NCBI GenBank assembly: GCA_032718475.1
Contig: JAUCBJ010007871.1
Span: 1 to 53,746, forward strand
Direction: 5' to 3'
DNA from: Nemertoderma westbladi
Lineage: Eukaryota; Xenacoelomorpha; Nemertodermatida; Nemertodermatidae
DNA: 53,746 bases
Below, one piece after another: positions 45,166 through 53,746 of this stretch. The position numbers and the translations under genes were made by a program. The notes under the pieces are model-generated. The model was given only the letters and a program-made list of their open reading frames with translations. It had not been told where the DNA came from and made no database searches. Within the stretch, counting starts at the first letter, position 1, and each line of letters starts with the position of its first letter.

Positions 45166-46074
45166 AGAAAAGAGTGTTGAAAAATATCAAGAGTAACAAT
45201 TTTTATTCCAAAATTGTAACATTACTCAACGCCGTTAGTATTAACAGCGAGTTGTTATTTAGCACTTTACAACTTTAGAGGACATTACAGCATTGTATTG
45301 GCCTGTACAATTAGTATTGTAGTGGGTGTTGTAATGTCCCTTGTTTAAGTGGTAACCATTGACAGCGAGCTGTAAAGTTACGGCGTCATGGGCTACCACG
45401 TAAACAATAGGTGGAAATTTGCCTGACAGCCAGATAGGCCTACTACAATACCTACAGGCAAGCGGGGTATAGCTATTAATAACCAGTAGTAACCATAACA
45501 TGGCTCCAACCGCTACCATAAATATAAGCTAACTTAATTCTTAAATAATTTATGTCATTTTTACATTTATTTATACAGCAACTAATTTAATTTGTGCTTA
45601 ATAATATGTACTTAATAATAAGTACTTATAATATATATATATACAATCATTTCGTAATGTTACAGTTTTGAATAAAACTACATACATACTTGTTGCAAAG
45701 TACTTTACAGTGTTCTGATCATCGTGGCTTTATTTTCACTCACTCACCAACGTTTGTTGTGTAACAAAGCCACTCGGTTCATCACACTGTACACAGAAGT
45801 AGAAAATGCTAGCTAATATAAAAAATGTGATCTAGTACCAAAAAAATATGTTCTAGAACAAAAATATTCATCACAATTGATAGCTAGCACATCTATAATA
45901 TTTATTTTAAAAAATTGCAAAAACTAGCTAGTATAAAAAATATAGTCAATGGGTAGCCAAGATGTATTAACGCCATTTATTTTCACTTGCACTGTTGTAC
46001 CCCATGCACTGCAATTTTGTTCCATAATTCTAAATAAAATGCTCATGCAAAATGCAATATTTTTAGTGGTAATG
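45166..46074. other. Intergenic, nothing recognised
   Basis: AT-rich. It contains scattered TAGCTAG(C/T)-type words near 45800-45940 and no convincing ORF. Confidence 0.45.
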
Positions 46075-46165
46075 GTGAAAAATATCGAGACTTGAAAAAT
46101 ATCGAGAGTTAATACATCGAGTAAAAATATCGAGAGTAAAAATAATGAGTATTGAAAAATAACGA
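46062..46165. repeat. Short second copy of the 15-bp minisatellite locus
   Basis: Starts and ends with the same flanks as 44941-45165 (GGTAATGGTGAAAAATAT and AATAATGAGTATTGAAAAATAAC) but has only three or four units, so the two loci are a duplication differing in unit number. Confidence 0.85.
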
Positions 46166-46299
46166 TTAACCTCTCAGCGTCTTGTCTCCACCATCATATC
46201 ATGCCTTTGTTCTGGCGTGGTAGCAGTTGTGTTTCAAATACCATCCCAACTCAACTACCCAACTTCAACTAAACAGCTGATCTTACCTATTTACCTTTA

Positions 46300-47288
46300 G
46301 GCCCTATTTTGGGTGCAGTATCCATTATATGTGACTCTACCTCTCTTACCTCCATTTCGCAAGACATTCGTCAGCACTATGGGTTCTAGGCTACTGGGCC
46401 CACTTTCTGGCCTTCAGCAAGTTCACCCTCCACTATAAGGAATGCCTGGAGGACTTGTACCAACACCCAGACATCTGCCGCCTTGTGCAGCAATGCAATG
46501 CATTGAGCTCCATTCTCGCCCATTAGCATGTATAAAACCGGAAATATACTAAGCCAAATTTACCTACCTAAACGAGCTACATACATCCGCTGAAGTTTGT
46601 ACCTTCTGTGCCCAGACAAGATGGTCTCCTTCAACTACTCCAATGCACGAGTCTACCCGTCCATTCTGCTGATGCACAATATGCACCGGCAGAACATGGT
46701 TCTAACAAGCATTTCCTTAGTATGTGTCTGTTTCTACTACAAGTCAACGTATTTCATCACCTGGGCTCATTTCATCCATATTGGCAAAGACTATGAATCC
46801 TTCAACCATTCTGATGCTGACAACAAGCCTACGCCTGAACCAGTCTCCGATCCCAAGGTCAACATTGTGGCTGTGCACCCAATTTCCTCGTTTATCGCTT
46901 ACTATAAGTGCAAACTGTATAGCTGTATATGACTGTATAGCAGTTCCTTATCCAACTTATTGAGGCATGATCATCCATCGAGCTCTGCATACCAATTACT
47001 CTTGGTTCACGTCAATTTCCCATCGAAGCAGACGGTTATGAATGATGTGATTGACAATGTGTCATTCGATCTTCTCTATGACGACCTCAACTTCTTATTC
47101 CATTGTCTAATCGTGGCTAGACTCAGTGTACCACTACTGGGCTGGTATGCTGTTCCTCTCTACGAACGATATCACCATACATCCTGCTCAGTATTTAGTG
47201 TCATTTCATGACAGCAGCTCCACCCAGTACCTACTGCCAAGCCCTGGTTATTGTCCTCCATCATCTTGCCCGGTGAATTGCTCACTCT
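46300..47288 (+). pseudogene. Coding-like remnants of unknown identity (left of Penelope)
   Basis: Several open pieces on the plus strand look protein-derived. One ends at about 46525 with YWAHFLAFSKFTLHYKE and LVQQCNALSSILAH. Others lie at 46597-46932 and 46960-47211. They are in different frames and not linked by clear splice sites. Composition is GC-richer than the surroundings. I do not recognise the family. The stretch continues on the other side of the Penelope insertion (50336-50890), so it may be an older element or a decayed gene. Confidence 0.25.
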
Positions 47289-47572
47289 CGCCAAGGGTAG
47301 TATGTAGAAAATATCTTTTTCAGGTAACCAAAAAGAGTTTAATCGCCAAATATTTAAACCACGTATAATACAATATTATACGTCAGGCCTTCATCAGTGG
47401 CTAAGACGGCAATGCTACAACTAAAGAACTACCGGCACCAACAGCACTACTATTACTAAAGACTACAGCACAATATAAAAACACAAATTGTAATACTGAC
47501 CTAATTAACTGGGGCACGGTACCGGTAGAGGCCTACACTTGAAAGGTAGTAGTACACTAGTATACTAGTAAT

Positions 47573-49136
47573 CATAACTACTTTGGTGAACGAGTTGGAA
47601 CAGGGGTGCACCACGGAGCAGCGGTGGTTCGCGGATGACGGGAACGCAGCGGGGAGTCTAACCGAACTCAGAAAGTTCTTCGACATCATCGCAGCGCGGG
47701 GGCCGCATTATGGGTATTACTCCACCAAGTACTGCCTCATGGTGAAGTCGGACAGGTTACTGGAGGCGGAGGAGTTGTTCGCCGGCACCAACATTGCAAT
47801 TAATATCGTTGGAAGTAAACTTCTCGGTGGCATCATTGGCACTGAGGAGTTCCGTCGGCAGTTCCTCTTAGAGAAGGTCGCAGAGTTCGCAGCCGAGGTC
47901 GATCGGCTAGCAGATATAGCCACGGTGGATCCCCACTGCACCTACGCGGGACTAGCGTTTGGGCTGGCCTGCCGGTGGCGGTACATAGCGCGGGTCGTAC
48001 CGGGGGCGACGGAGCAGTTTGGGAAGCTTGAGGAGTCTGTAGGGCGGTTTCTCTGTCGCCTCACCGACCGGGCAGTTATTCTGACAGAGGAGCGAGAGTT
48101 GTTGTCGCTGCCAGTTCGCGACGGGGGGCTGAATGTCCCGGTCCCTCGGGATCTCGAGTCTCAATACCAGAACTCCCGCCGAGTCTGCGAACCGTTCGTA
48201 GGGGCCACCGCAGATACGATGTCGGAAGTTCGGGAAGAGCAGATCGACATCATAAAGACGCTCAAAATAGTGACAGCAGCTGCAAACAAAGAAAAGAAGG
48301 AAGAAGTGTGCAGTAAGCTGCCACAGAATCAACAGTAACTGTGTGATCTAGTGGGAGAGAAAGGAGCTTCAGCCTGGCTAAACTGTAAACCTATGACCTT
48401 ACAGGATACTCACCTCGACAAGGACGGGTTCCGTGATTCCCTGTGCCTCCGCTACGGGTGGACGCCGCGAAATTTACCGTCTCGTTGTGCCTGTGGGGTG
48501 CGATTTACTTCGTCCCACGTGCTGTCGTGCCCCACCGGAGGGTTCCCCTCCATACGGCACAACGAGATTCGCGATTTCGTCGCCGATACCCTGACGGAAG
48601 TGGCACACAATGTCGGGGTGGAACCACTTCTGCAGCCACTATCGGGTGAGACGTTCAGCCATCAGTCGACATCGACGGACCAGCAGGTGAGGCTGGATGT
48701 GTCGGTGAGCGGATTCTGGGGAAACCGTTTCCGGAAAACGTTCATCGACGTGTCTGTCTTCAACCCGCTGGCGGACACCAATGCCGCGATGTCCCTTCCG
48801 GCATCCCACCTACACCATGAGTCTCGCAAGAGGCTCAAATACGAAGAGCGGTTGAGGGAGGTGGAGCACGCCAGCTTCACTCCCCTTATATTCTCTGCGT
48901 TTGGTGTAGCTTCACCGTCAGCCACACAGTTTATCAAGCGTCTCGCGTTGAAACTGGCTGACAAACGCGAGGTCCGCTATTCAGAGTGTGTTGTGTGGGT
49001 TCGCAGGAGGTTGAGTTTCGCCCTTTTGCGGTCAGCCCTCCTGTGCCTTCGCGGCTGTCGATCAGCTAAGCGGCGTCCGGTTCGGTGCGACGTGGAGTCG
49101 ATCATCCACAGCAATGCCGACTGCAACCCGGCGTAG
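47573..49136 (+). pseudogene. Non-LTR reverse transcriptase, C-terminal part, one stop
   Basis: The open frame begins inside the RT domain, at the catalytic motif RWFADDGNAAG (FADD box). It runs through the thumb and a Cys-Cys-His-Cys motif (CACGVRFTSSHVLSC), and a nuclease-like segment with GGFPSIRHNEIRDF, RLDVSVSGFWG and TFIDVSVFNP, reminiscent of a restriction-like fold. The two halves (47583-48338 and 48351-49136) are in the same frame, separated only by the TAA at 48336-48338. No frameshift is visible. Such ORFs are common in aquatic invertebrate and fish genomes. The clade (R2/CRE-like or another) is not settled. Fingers and palm N-terminal to FADD are missing, so the copy is dead. Confidence 0.8.
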
Positions 49137-49315
49137 GCGACTGTGGATATCAACCCTCCAAGTTTGGAGGACAGTCAGACAGTATCATATACTAACTGTA
49201 GTATTAATTTAACAGTGTATATTTGTCTGGTTGTTGGTGGTGGTTGCTATGCGATCTGATGTGCATCAGCTGTTTTTACAAGCTTTAATAATAAATATAC
49301 GTCTATAAAAAAAAA
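47573..49315 (+). mobile_element. 5'-truncated non-LTR retrotransposon inserted in Penelope
   Basis: Bounded by a 14-bp target duplication AGTATACTAGTAAT (47559-47572 and 49316-49329). It ends with an AATAAA at about 49291 and a run of A, so it arose by target-primed reverse transcription. It lies in the 3' non-coding part of the left Penelope copy and is therefore younger. GC content is much higher than that of the host DNA. Confidence 0.88.
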
Positions 49316-49498
49316 AGTATACTAGTAATACAGTAATACTAGTACACTAGTAATACACAGTATAATTACAGTATATAAACGGGAGTGGGGGGGGGGGGGG
49401 GGGGGGTTTGTGGAGTGGGGGTTATGTGAGACAACTTCCAAAACGCTTACCAACCAGTGTTGTGTGTGGGTATGTATTGTGTGTTTAGTGTGGGGTGC
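49137..49498. other. 3' UTR of the non-LTR element and Penelope 3' sequence
   Basis: 49137-49315 is the 3' UTR and tail of the inserted element. 49330-49498 returns to Penelope 3' non-coding DNA and includes TACTAGTAATAC microsatellite-like repeats and a G20 tract at 49387-49406. Confidence 0.6.
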
Positions 49499-50044
49499 TC
49501 ATGCGTAGTGTTTTTCGCTTATTTTACGATCCGCCCAATCTTTGCATTTACGCTTAATTAGTATTTTGAAGGGTTGTGGGTGATTGGCATGTCCAGGGTG
49601 TTTATCCAGGAAGTGTTGGCCGATGGCTTCTTTACGGTTTCCACCGCGTACAGAGTTACAATGTCTGTTGATACGTTCCCGTATGGGTCCTACTGTCTCG
49701 CCTATGTAGTTGGTGACGCGACTAATACATAGGTTGCAAACGATCTCGTACACCACATTCCTCACCATACAGTCTTTCGGACCGTTATTACACGTATAAC
49801 ACATGGTATTGCGTGGGGTGGGGCATGGGTCTCCAGTTAGGCTAGCCCGAACTAACAGTTGTTTAAGTTTGGGGCCCGGTTTACTGACTAGCCGTATGTT
49901 GGTGTGTAAGGGGGAAGCGTTAACGATTTGCTGGGCGTGTCTATGCAGGTGTTGGTTAACGAACGGTTTAACTAGAGGAACAGGGGCTCCGGTGGGGGCA
50001 GCATTACTATTGTTGTTATGTTGGGTGGGCGTGTTATGTGTGGT
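49499..50044 (-). pseudogene. Penelope-like GIY-YIG endonuclease fragment
   Basis: 181 open codons on the minus strand, entering from the inverted-repeat loop, where a TGA lies just upstream. The linker VSKPGPKLKQLLVRAS is followed by zinc-type cysteines (MCYTCNNGPKDC). The GIY-YIG core follows: NVVYEIVCNLC then NYIGETVGPIRERINRH, with the Tyr/Tyr pair and catalytic Arg, and a later QHFLDKHPG helix. This layout is specific to the C-terminus of EN+ Penelope-like polyproteins, where the nuclease nicks the target for reverse transcription. The upstream RT is lost by truncation, so the protein cannot mobilise the element. Confidence 0.85.
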
Positions 50045-50166
50045 TCATAAAGTACTACACAGTGTAACCACACATAACACGCCCACGCAACATAACAACA
50101 ATAGTAATGCAGCCCCCACCGGAGCCCCTGTTCTTCTAGTTATACCGTTCGTTAAGCAAACACCTG
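49945..50166. repeat. ~100-bp near-perfect palindrome at Penelope head-to-head junction
   Basis: Arms 49945-50045 and 50066-50166 are reverse complements with few mismatches, around a 20-bp loop (50046-50065). Both arms encode the same peptide, NTPTQHNNNSNAAPTGAPV, on opposite strands. This shows the palindrome was formed by two element copies and not by a regulatory hairpin. Confidence 0.9.
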
Positions 50167-50335
50167 AATAATAGTGGTGCTGTTGGTGCCGGCAGTTCTT
50201 TAGTTGTAGCATTGCCGTGTTAGCCTCTGATGAAGGCCTGAAGTATAATATTGTATTATACGTGGTTGAAATATTTGGCGATTAAACTCTTTTTGGTTAC
50301 CTGAAAAAGATATTTTCTACATACTACCCTTGGCG

Positions 50336-50890
50336 TTATGTTTCCACTGGTAATCAGGGCAAGATCATTCCTTATTAATTGCCCACTCTGTCCCTTCCTT
50401 CCCATTTATACAAAGACTGAATTACCACCCCCCCCCCCCCCATATTATTTGCTCGCCCCCTTTCAAGCCTTCCAAACTGCTCAACCATGGTTGGTCCCCA
50501 TGCAGCTCAACCCAGTGCCACCTCTATCACCATTCCCAACTCGTCCCCTGCTCATGTCTTTGTTCAGCGCAACTTTCATGGATGTTCCGTCGTACCCACT
50601 ACAATTGCGCCACACCATCCACCAATTCAAACCCTTCATTGCCCCAAAATTCGCTCTGGAGCATGTGGTCCCATTCCTACTCCAAGTTCCCACATCAATG
50701 CTCAATGCTGTACAATTCAATCCCAATGGTATCCTCTCCCACAGGGAACACATGGCATTCCACGACATCCATAAACGATTTTCTTAATTCTGATAGGACT
50801 GACCATTGTATATATTTGTATCTCATTTATCGAGATCTCATGCCCGGTTTGTCAATAAAATACTACTACTACAGGGGGCTACTGTACTAG
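50336..50890 (+). pseudogene. Coding-like remnant right of Penelope, unknown
   Basis: A plus-strand ORF (50338-50787, 149 codons) and an overlapping one show Pro/Phe-rich and His-rich composition without known motifs. A C14 tract lies at 50428-50441. It may continue the remnants at 46300-47288. I cannot assign a function, and overlapping open frames on both strands make a real gene doubtful. Confidence 0.2.
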
Positions 50891-51507
50891 AACCAAATAT
50901 GGTGTAGGATATTGTACATATTAACTATGAAACGAAATAAACTCTTATTTATTACCGTAGTATATAAAATCGCACGTCAGTTTAGCAAATGGAATTCATG
51001 ATAAAAACTATTAAAACTAAATTATAATTGATATACAAAATATCAACAGACAGACAAACATTCCGACAGATGGACAGAACAAAAACTTTTAGGAGTTTAG
51101 TCCCCGAATAGCCCGATGGTAGATGTAACAGCAGTTCACATGACTGATGAATCTAATTTAAAAACAAATTATAATTATTACTTTGTCAAACATAACTTTC
51201 TTTCTTGAACTGTTATTTTGTAGGGATATTTTGTTCAAGTAACTATTATTTCGTCCAAGGACTGTTATAACTCGGATAACGCGGGTCGATCAACATTTTT
51301 AATGAAACTCCTGTCTAAATTGAATAACTTGATTATATTTTAAATTGCACAGATATTTACTTATAAATATTGCCAGCAACCGAACCCACCAAGATTGCAT
51401 GTTTCTTCAATCGTTATTATTTACTCTACTCTATAGCACAATGAACACATCACCAACCAGACACTACAGTATATAACATTGGAGGTGTCTCATTGGTTCC
51501 ACCAAGC
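50891..51507. other. Intergenic, nothing recognised
   Basis: AT-rich, with short reading frames only and no element ends seen. Confidence 0.45.
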
Positions 51508-51612
51508 TTGACAATTGAACAAAGCCGCCTCCGCTTTGCAGGACATTGCTTTCGCCTTGAGGGCCAGCCAGTGAATGATCTTGTAATTTGGCGGCCTCAT
51601 GAAATGAATAAC
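51508..51612 (+). pseudogene. LINE ORF2 C-terminal relic
   Basis: A 35-codon frame reads LRFAGHCFRLEGQPVNDL followed by VIWRP. The RLRFAGHCxR...DLxxWxP pattern is characteristic of the C-terminal region of several non-LTR retrotransposon proteins. It ends at a TGA after NN. Flanking element sequence is not recognisable. Confidence 0.6.
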
Positions 51613-52902
51613 TGAATAAGCATGGTGGACAGCCCATGACTTTCTTTCTCTTTGTTTTACAATATAATTATTACAATAGCATAAAGCTAACCAAAGGTCT
51701 ACTTCCAGTGTAGGAAACAGGCTGGCTACCATTGAAATGAATTGGCAAAGGAATTTTGTATTTCATCCTTAGGTCTGTCGTCTTCGCTCAGCTAAGCTTA
51801 AACGGAGCCATACAATAGACCTTTACCTAAATACACTTCCAACAAGCTGGGTTAGGGGCTAGGGAACATGGGTTAGCTCCAAAATGCCCATGTAGGATTT
51901 CTTCGAAAAAGGCCCATTTTTTGAGTTACGAGTTACAGTAAAATACTGATAATTATATTTTGCTTTGCACAGGGGAGACAGTACCCTCTTCTACAGTTAA
52001 TATAGTGTACATGTGTTAATTATTAGCTTTGGGTTTATTTCTATGCATTTGGTTTATCTACAAGTTCGGATATGTTCTGTTATAATTTGGTTTTTGTTTC
52101 GTCAATTGATTGTGCGGTTAATTCGTCAATCGCGGCCTTAATTGCTTACATTGCCTATCTATCTATGAATATAATTCGTTATTAAGACATTATTTTAATT
52201 AGTATCTGGCGTGATTAGGTCTACCTTTTTCATCACAACAGTACTGCAAAGGATATACATTACATTATATTATGGTTGTCACGTAAAACCATGCAAGCAC
52301 ACTTGCGTCCAGTTTTAAAAAATGAAAACATGTGATTCACATTCCCAATTATCTATTAATCCCCCCCCCCCCCCCCCCCCCCCCCCCCCATGCACACTCA
52401 CCATATAGTCCCACGTATAAATCACACATGACCTACATAGCCATCGCACCCCTCCTGGAGCCACAATGCATATAATTAACTCCATCAACGCAAATACACA
52501 GATGAAAAATTTGAAAATGTTTTCACAATTCTCAAGGCGTTTTATTTACCGAGCGCAGGCGAGGTTAATAAAGGGTCGAGAAAATATTGAAAAAAAAAAT
52601 ATTCTACGATTTTTTCCCATGTAATTTTATTCTTATAAAATGAACGTTTTTGTTGCTTACAGTAATTCTATAACAAAAGATAGAGCGATATAGTGTTACA
52701 AAATAAATTGAACTGTAGTATTTTTCTATATTGCTTCCATTGTTACTCCGATTAAAATTATTGCACTCTTCATCTCCTGATGATGCCTTACTCAATTAGT
52801 GTTCTCGAATATTCATTAAATAACTAACTAGGGATATTTTTTAAATTGCTAATCGGGGGGGGGGGGGGGGGGTGGGGGGGAAGGGGCGTTTATTAAAGAG
52901 GG
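51613..52902. other. Intergenic with C29 and G18 tracts
   Basis: No gene recognised. C29 lies at 52361-52389 and G18 at 52855-52872, followed by T and G7. The rest is AT-rich. An ORF of ~63 codons at 52604-52795 (minus) has no support. Confidence 0.5.
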
Positions 52903-53127
52903 ACACTTATTCGAGACTGGACGCTTATTCGAGACATGGCGCTTATTCGAGACAGGGCGCTTATTCGAGAGGGTCGCTTATTCGAGACTGGGCGCTTATT
53001 CGAGACAGGACACTTATTCGAGACAGGGCGCTTATTTGAGACTGGGCGCATATTCGAGACTGGGCGCTTATTCGAGACAGGGCGCTTATTCGTGATTGGG
53101 CACTTATTCTAGACAGGATGCTTATTT
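52903..53127. repeat. 18-bp minisatellite (GCTTATTCGAGACTGGGC)n
   Basis: About 13 head-to-tail units with an invariant core CTTATTCGAGA and variable C(T/A)GGGCG spacer. It directly follows the G18 tract. A (TA)n run follows, then four or five copies of TTTTGACAT (53160-53200). Confidence 0.92.
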
Positions 53128-53218
53128 ATATAATTATATATATATATATATACCGGGGTAAGTTTTGACATTTTGACATTCTGACACTTTGACATTTATT
53201 ACCGTATATAATACCAAC

Positions 53219-53572
53219 ATGAGCGATACACCACGGTTATCAAGACACCCACCTACCGACTATGACTCATATGACGCAGACGGATCGACAGTAGATGAAC
53301 CAAGGAGGACGACTCGCGATTTTACCGATGTCACACCTCGTGCGTCGCTGGTACCGCTAATGGAAATACCGGAAGCCGTAGCGCATGGTGACGGTAGAAC
53401 CGAAGACTTCCTTACCATCCTGCAAACCAGATTGTGGGAACTGGAGATGGTAAGTTCAACTGGAAGCCAGGAGAACATTATTAGGAGCATAGGAGGACAC
53501 ATGGCTCAGATCACTCGAAATATCGGAGAAGGTTTTCGAGCCATGCGCGAGCAAACCACCCTGATGTCGTGA
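53219..53572 (+). CDS. Unknown 117-aa protein, possibly first exon
   Basis: ATG at 53219 (CCAACATGAGC). The acidic, Thr/Asp-rich N-terminus (DYDSYDADGSTVDEPRR) is followed by a helical region (RTEDFLTILQTRLWELEM) and IRSIGGHMAQITRNIGEGF. A strong donor-like ATG|GTAAGT lies at about 53449 inside the frame, and another (CAG|GTAAGA) after the stop near 53593, so the real gene may be spliced. The style resembles the N-terminus of retroelement gag or accessory proteins, but I see no zinc knuckle or enzyme motif. It may continue beyond the right edge. Confidence 0.4.
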   Translation: MSDTPRLSRHPPTDYDSYDADGSTVDEPRRTTRDFTDVTPRASLVPLMEIPEAVAHGDGRTEDFLTILQTRLWELEMVSSTGSQENIIRSIGGHMAQITRNIGEGFRAMREQTTLMS

Positions 53573-53746
53573 TACGAGTTCTACACCCTACAGGTAAGAG
53601 TAGAAAGTAGGGAACATGCCTCTGTAGATAAACTCCGAAGTTTACACGAAATAGCGGAGTTACTCACAGCTTTACTCAGGTAAAGATAATAGATAAACTG
53701 ATAATAGACACCCAATTCAATTTAATTCAATTTATTTCAATTCAAT
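53573..53746. other. Window edge, unresolved
   Basis: Contains donor-like CAGGTAAGA and CAGGTAAAG words and a terminal (TTCAATT)n-like run. Too short to assign. Confidence 0.35.

Larger units (their letters stand above)
47289..50335. mobile_element. Penelope-like element, head-to-head inverted pair with nested insertion
   Basis: The two outer ends are ~167-bp inverted copies of one sequence (47289-47456 and 50169-50335): CGCCAAGGGTAGTATGTAG outward, CTGATGAAGGCCTGA inward. Inside are two element copies joined head to head at 50046-50065. The left copy is on the minus strand and keeps a GIY-YIG domain. The right copy, plus strand, retains only a short coding piece (about 50066-50166) joined to the 3' end. 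Inverted, 5'-truncated, partly duplicated copies are usual for Penelope-like elements. A non-LTR element occupies 47573-49315. The reverse transcriptase domain itself is absent. Confidence 0.8.

Noticed and set aside
50200-50290. Hammerhead-ribozyme-like CTGATGA...GAAA in the Penelope end
   Set aside because: Such ribozymes occur in Penelope-like elements, but here the region between the two core motifs does not pair as stem II and the other end has TAAA instead of GAAA. An Infernal search with hammerhead models would settle it.
1-53746. CRISPR array or bacterial operon content
   Set aside because: The tandem repeats have no unique spacers, no cas genes or ribosome-binding patterns are present, and the content is eukaryotic retroelements.

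Overview
The window is repeat-dominated animal DNA, most likely from an invertebrate. BEL/Pao LTR retrotransposons, a Penelope-like element with a GIY-YIG domain, LINEs with APE-type or nuclease-like C-terminal domains, tRNA-derived SINEs and TTAA-flanked MITEs occur together. There are no operons or bacterial signals. I cannot name the species.

Layout. 1-12252: BEL/Pao copy A on the minus strand, with an intact 2703-codon gag-pol ORF (874-8985) and its 5' LTR (11145-12252). Its 3' end lies off the window. 12253-16095: two copies of an unclassified repeat, one carrying about 1.36 kb that the other lacks. 16096-17520: the 3' end of a CR1/L2-like LINE abutting an oppositely oriented LINE endonuclease fragment. 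18136-18686: a 15-bp minisatellite. 18830-20694: a tRNA-derived SINE split by a piggyBac-like, TTAA-flanked MITE that itself carries a 163-bp tandem array. 22037-23344: an intronless 12-TM major-facilitator transporter gene. 23773-39043: BEL/Pao copy B, complete from LTR to LTR (1170 bp each) with 5-bp target duplications (CCACC). Its gag-pol is broken at seven places, and it carries an extra decayed ORF in the env position. 39044-41127: SINE remainder, a 319-bp tandem duplication, a G28 tract and 18-bp minisatellites. 41931-43238: a second transporter gene, paralogous to the first. 43495-43944: a possible small TTAA/poly-G MITE. 44384-44609: a candidate host exon. 44941-46165: 15-bp minisatellites. 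46300-50890: unknown coding-like remnants interrupted by a Penelope-like inverted pair (47289-50335), which is itself interrupted by a 5'-truncated non-LTR retrotransposon (47573-49315) with a 14-bp target duplication. 50891-53746: mostly unannotated, with a LINE relic, C29/G18 tracts, an 18-bp minisatellite and one short unknown ORF.

How it fits together. The only likely host protein genes are the two transporter paralogues. Removing BEL copy B (15,271 bp plus one 5-bp duplication) leaves them about 3.3 kb apart, so they were probably a tandem pair later separated by the retrotransposon. Almost everything else is layered transposition: BEL into SINE, MITE into SINE, LINE next to LINE, and a non-LTR element into Penelope into an older element. 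The most unusual parts are the extra ORF region of BEL copy B, the Penelope inverted pair with its ~100-bp near-palindrome, the satellite-bearing MITE with G-tract ends, and ten long poly-G/poly-C tracts.
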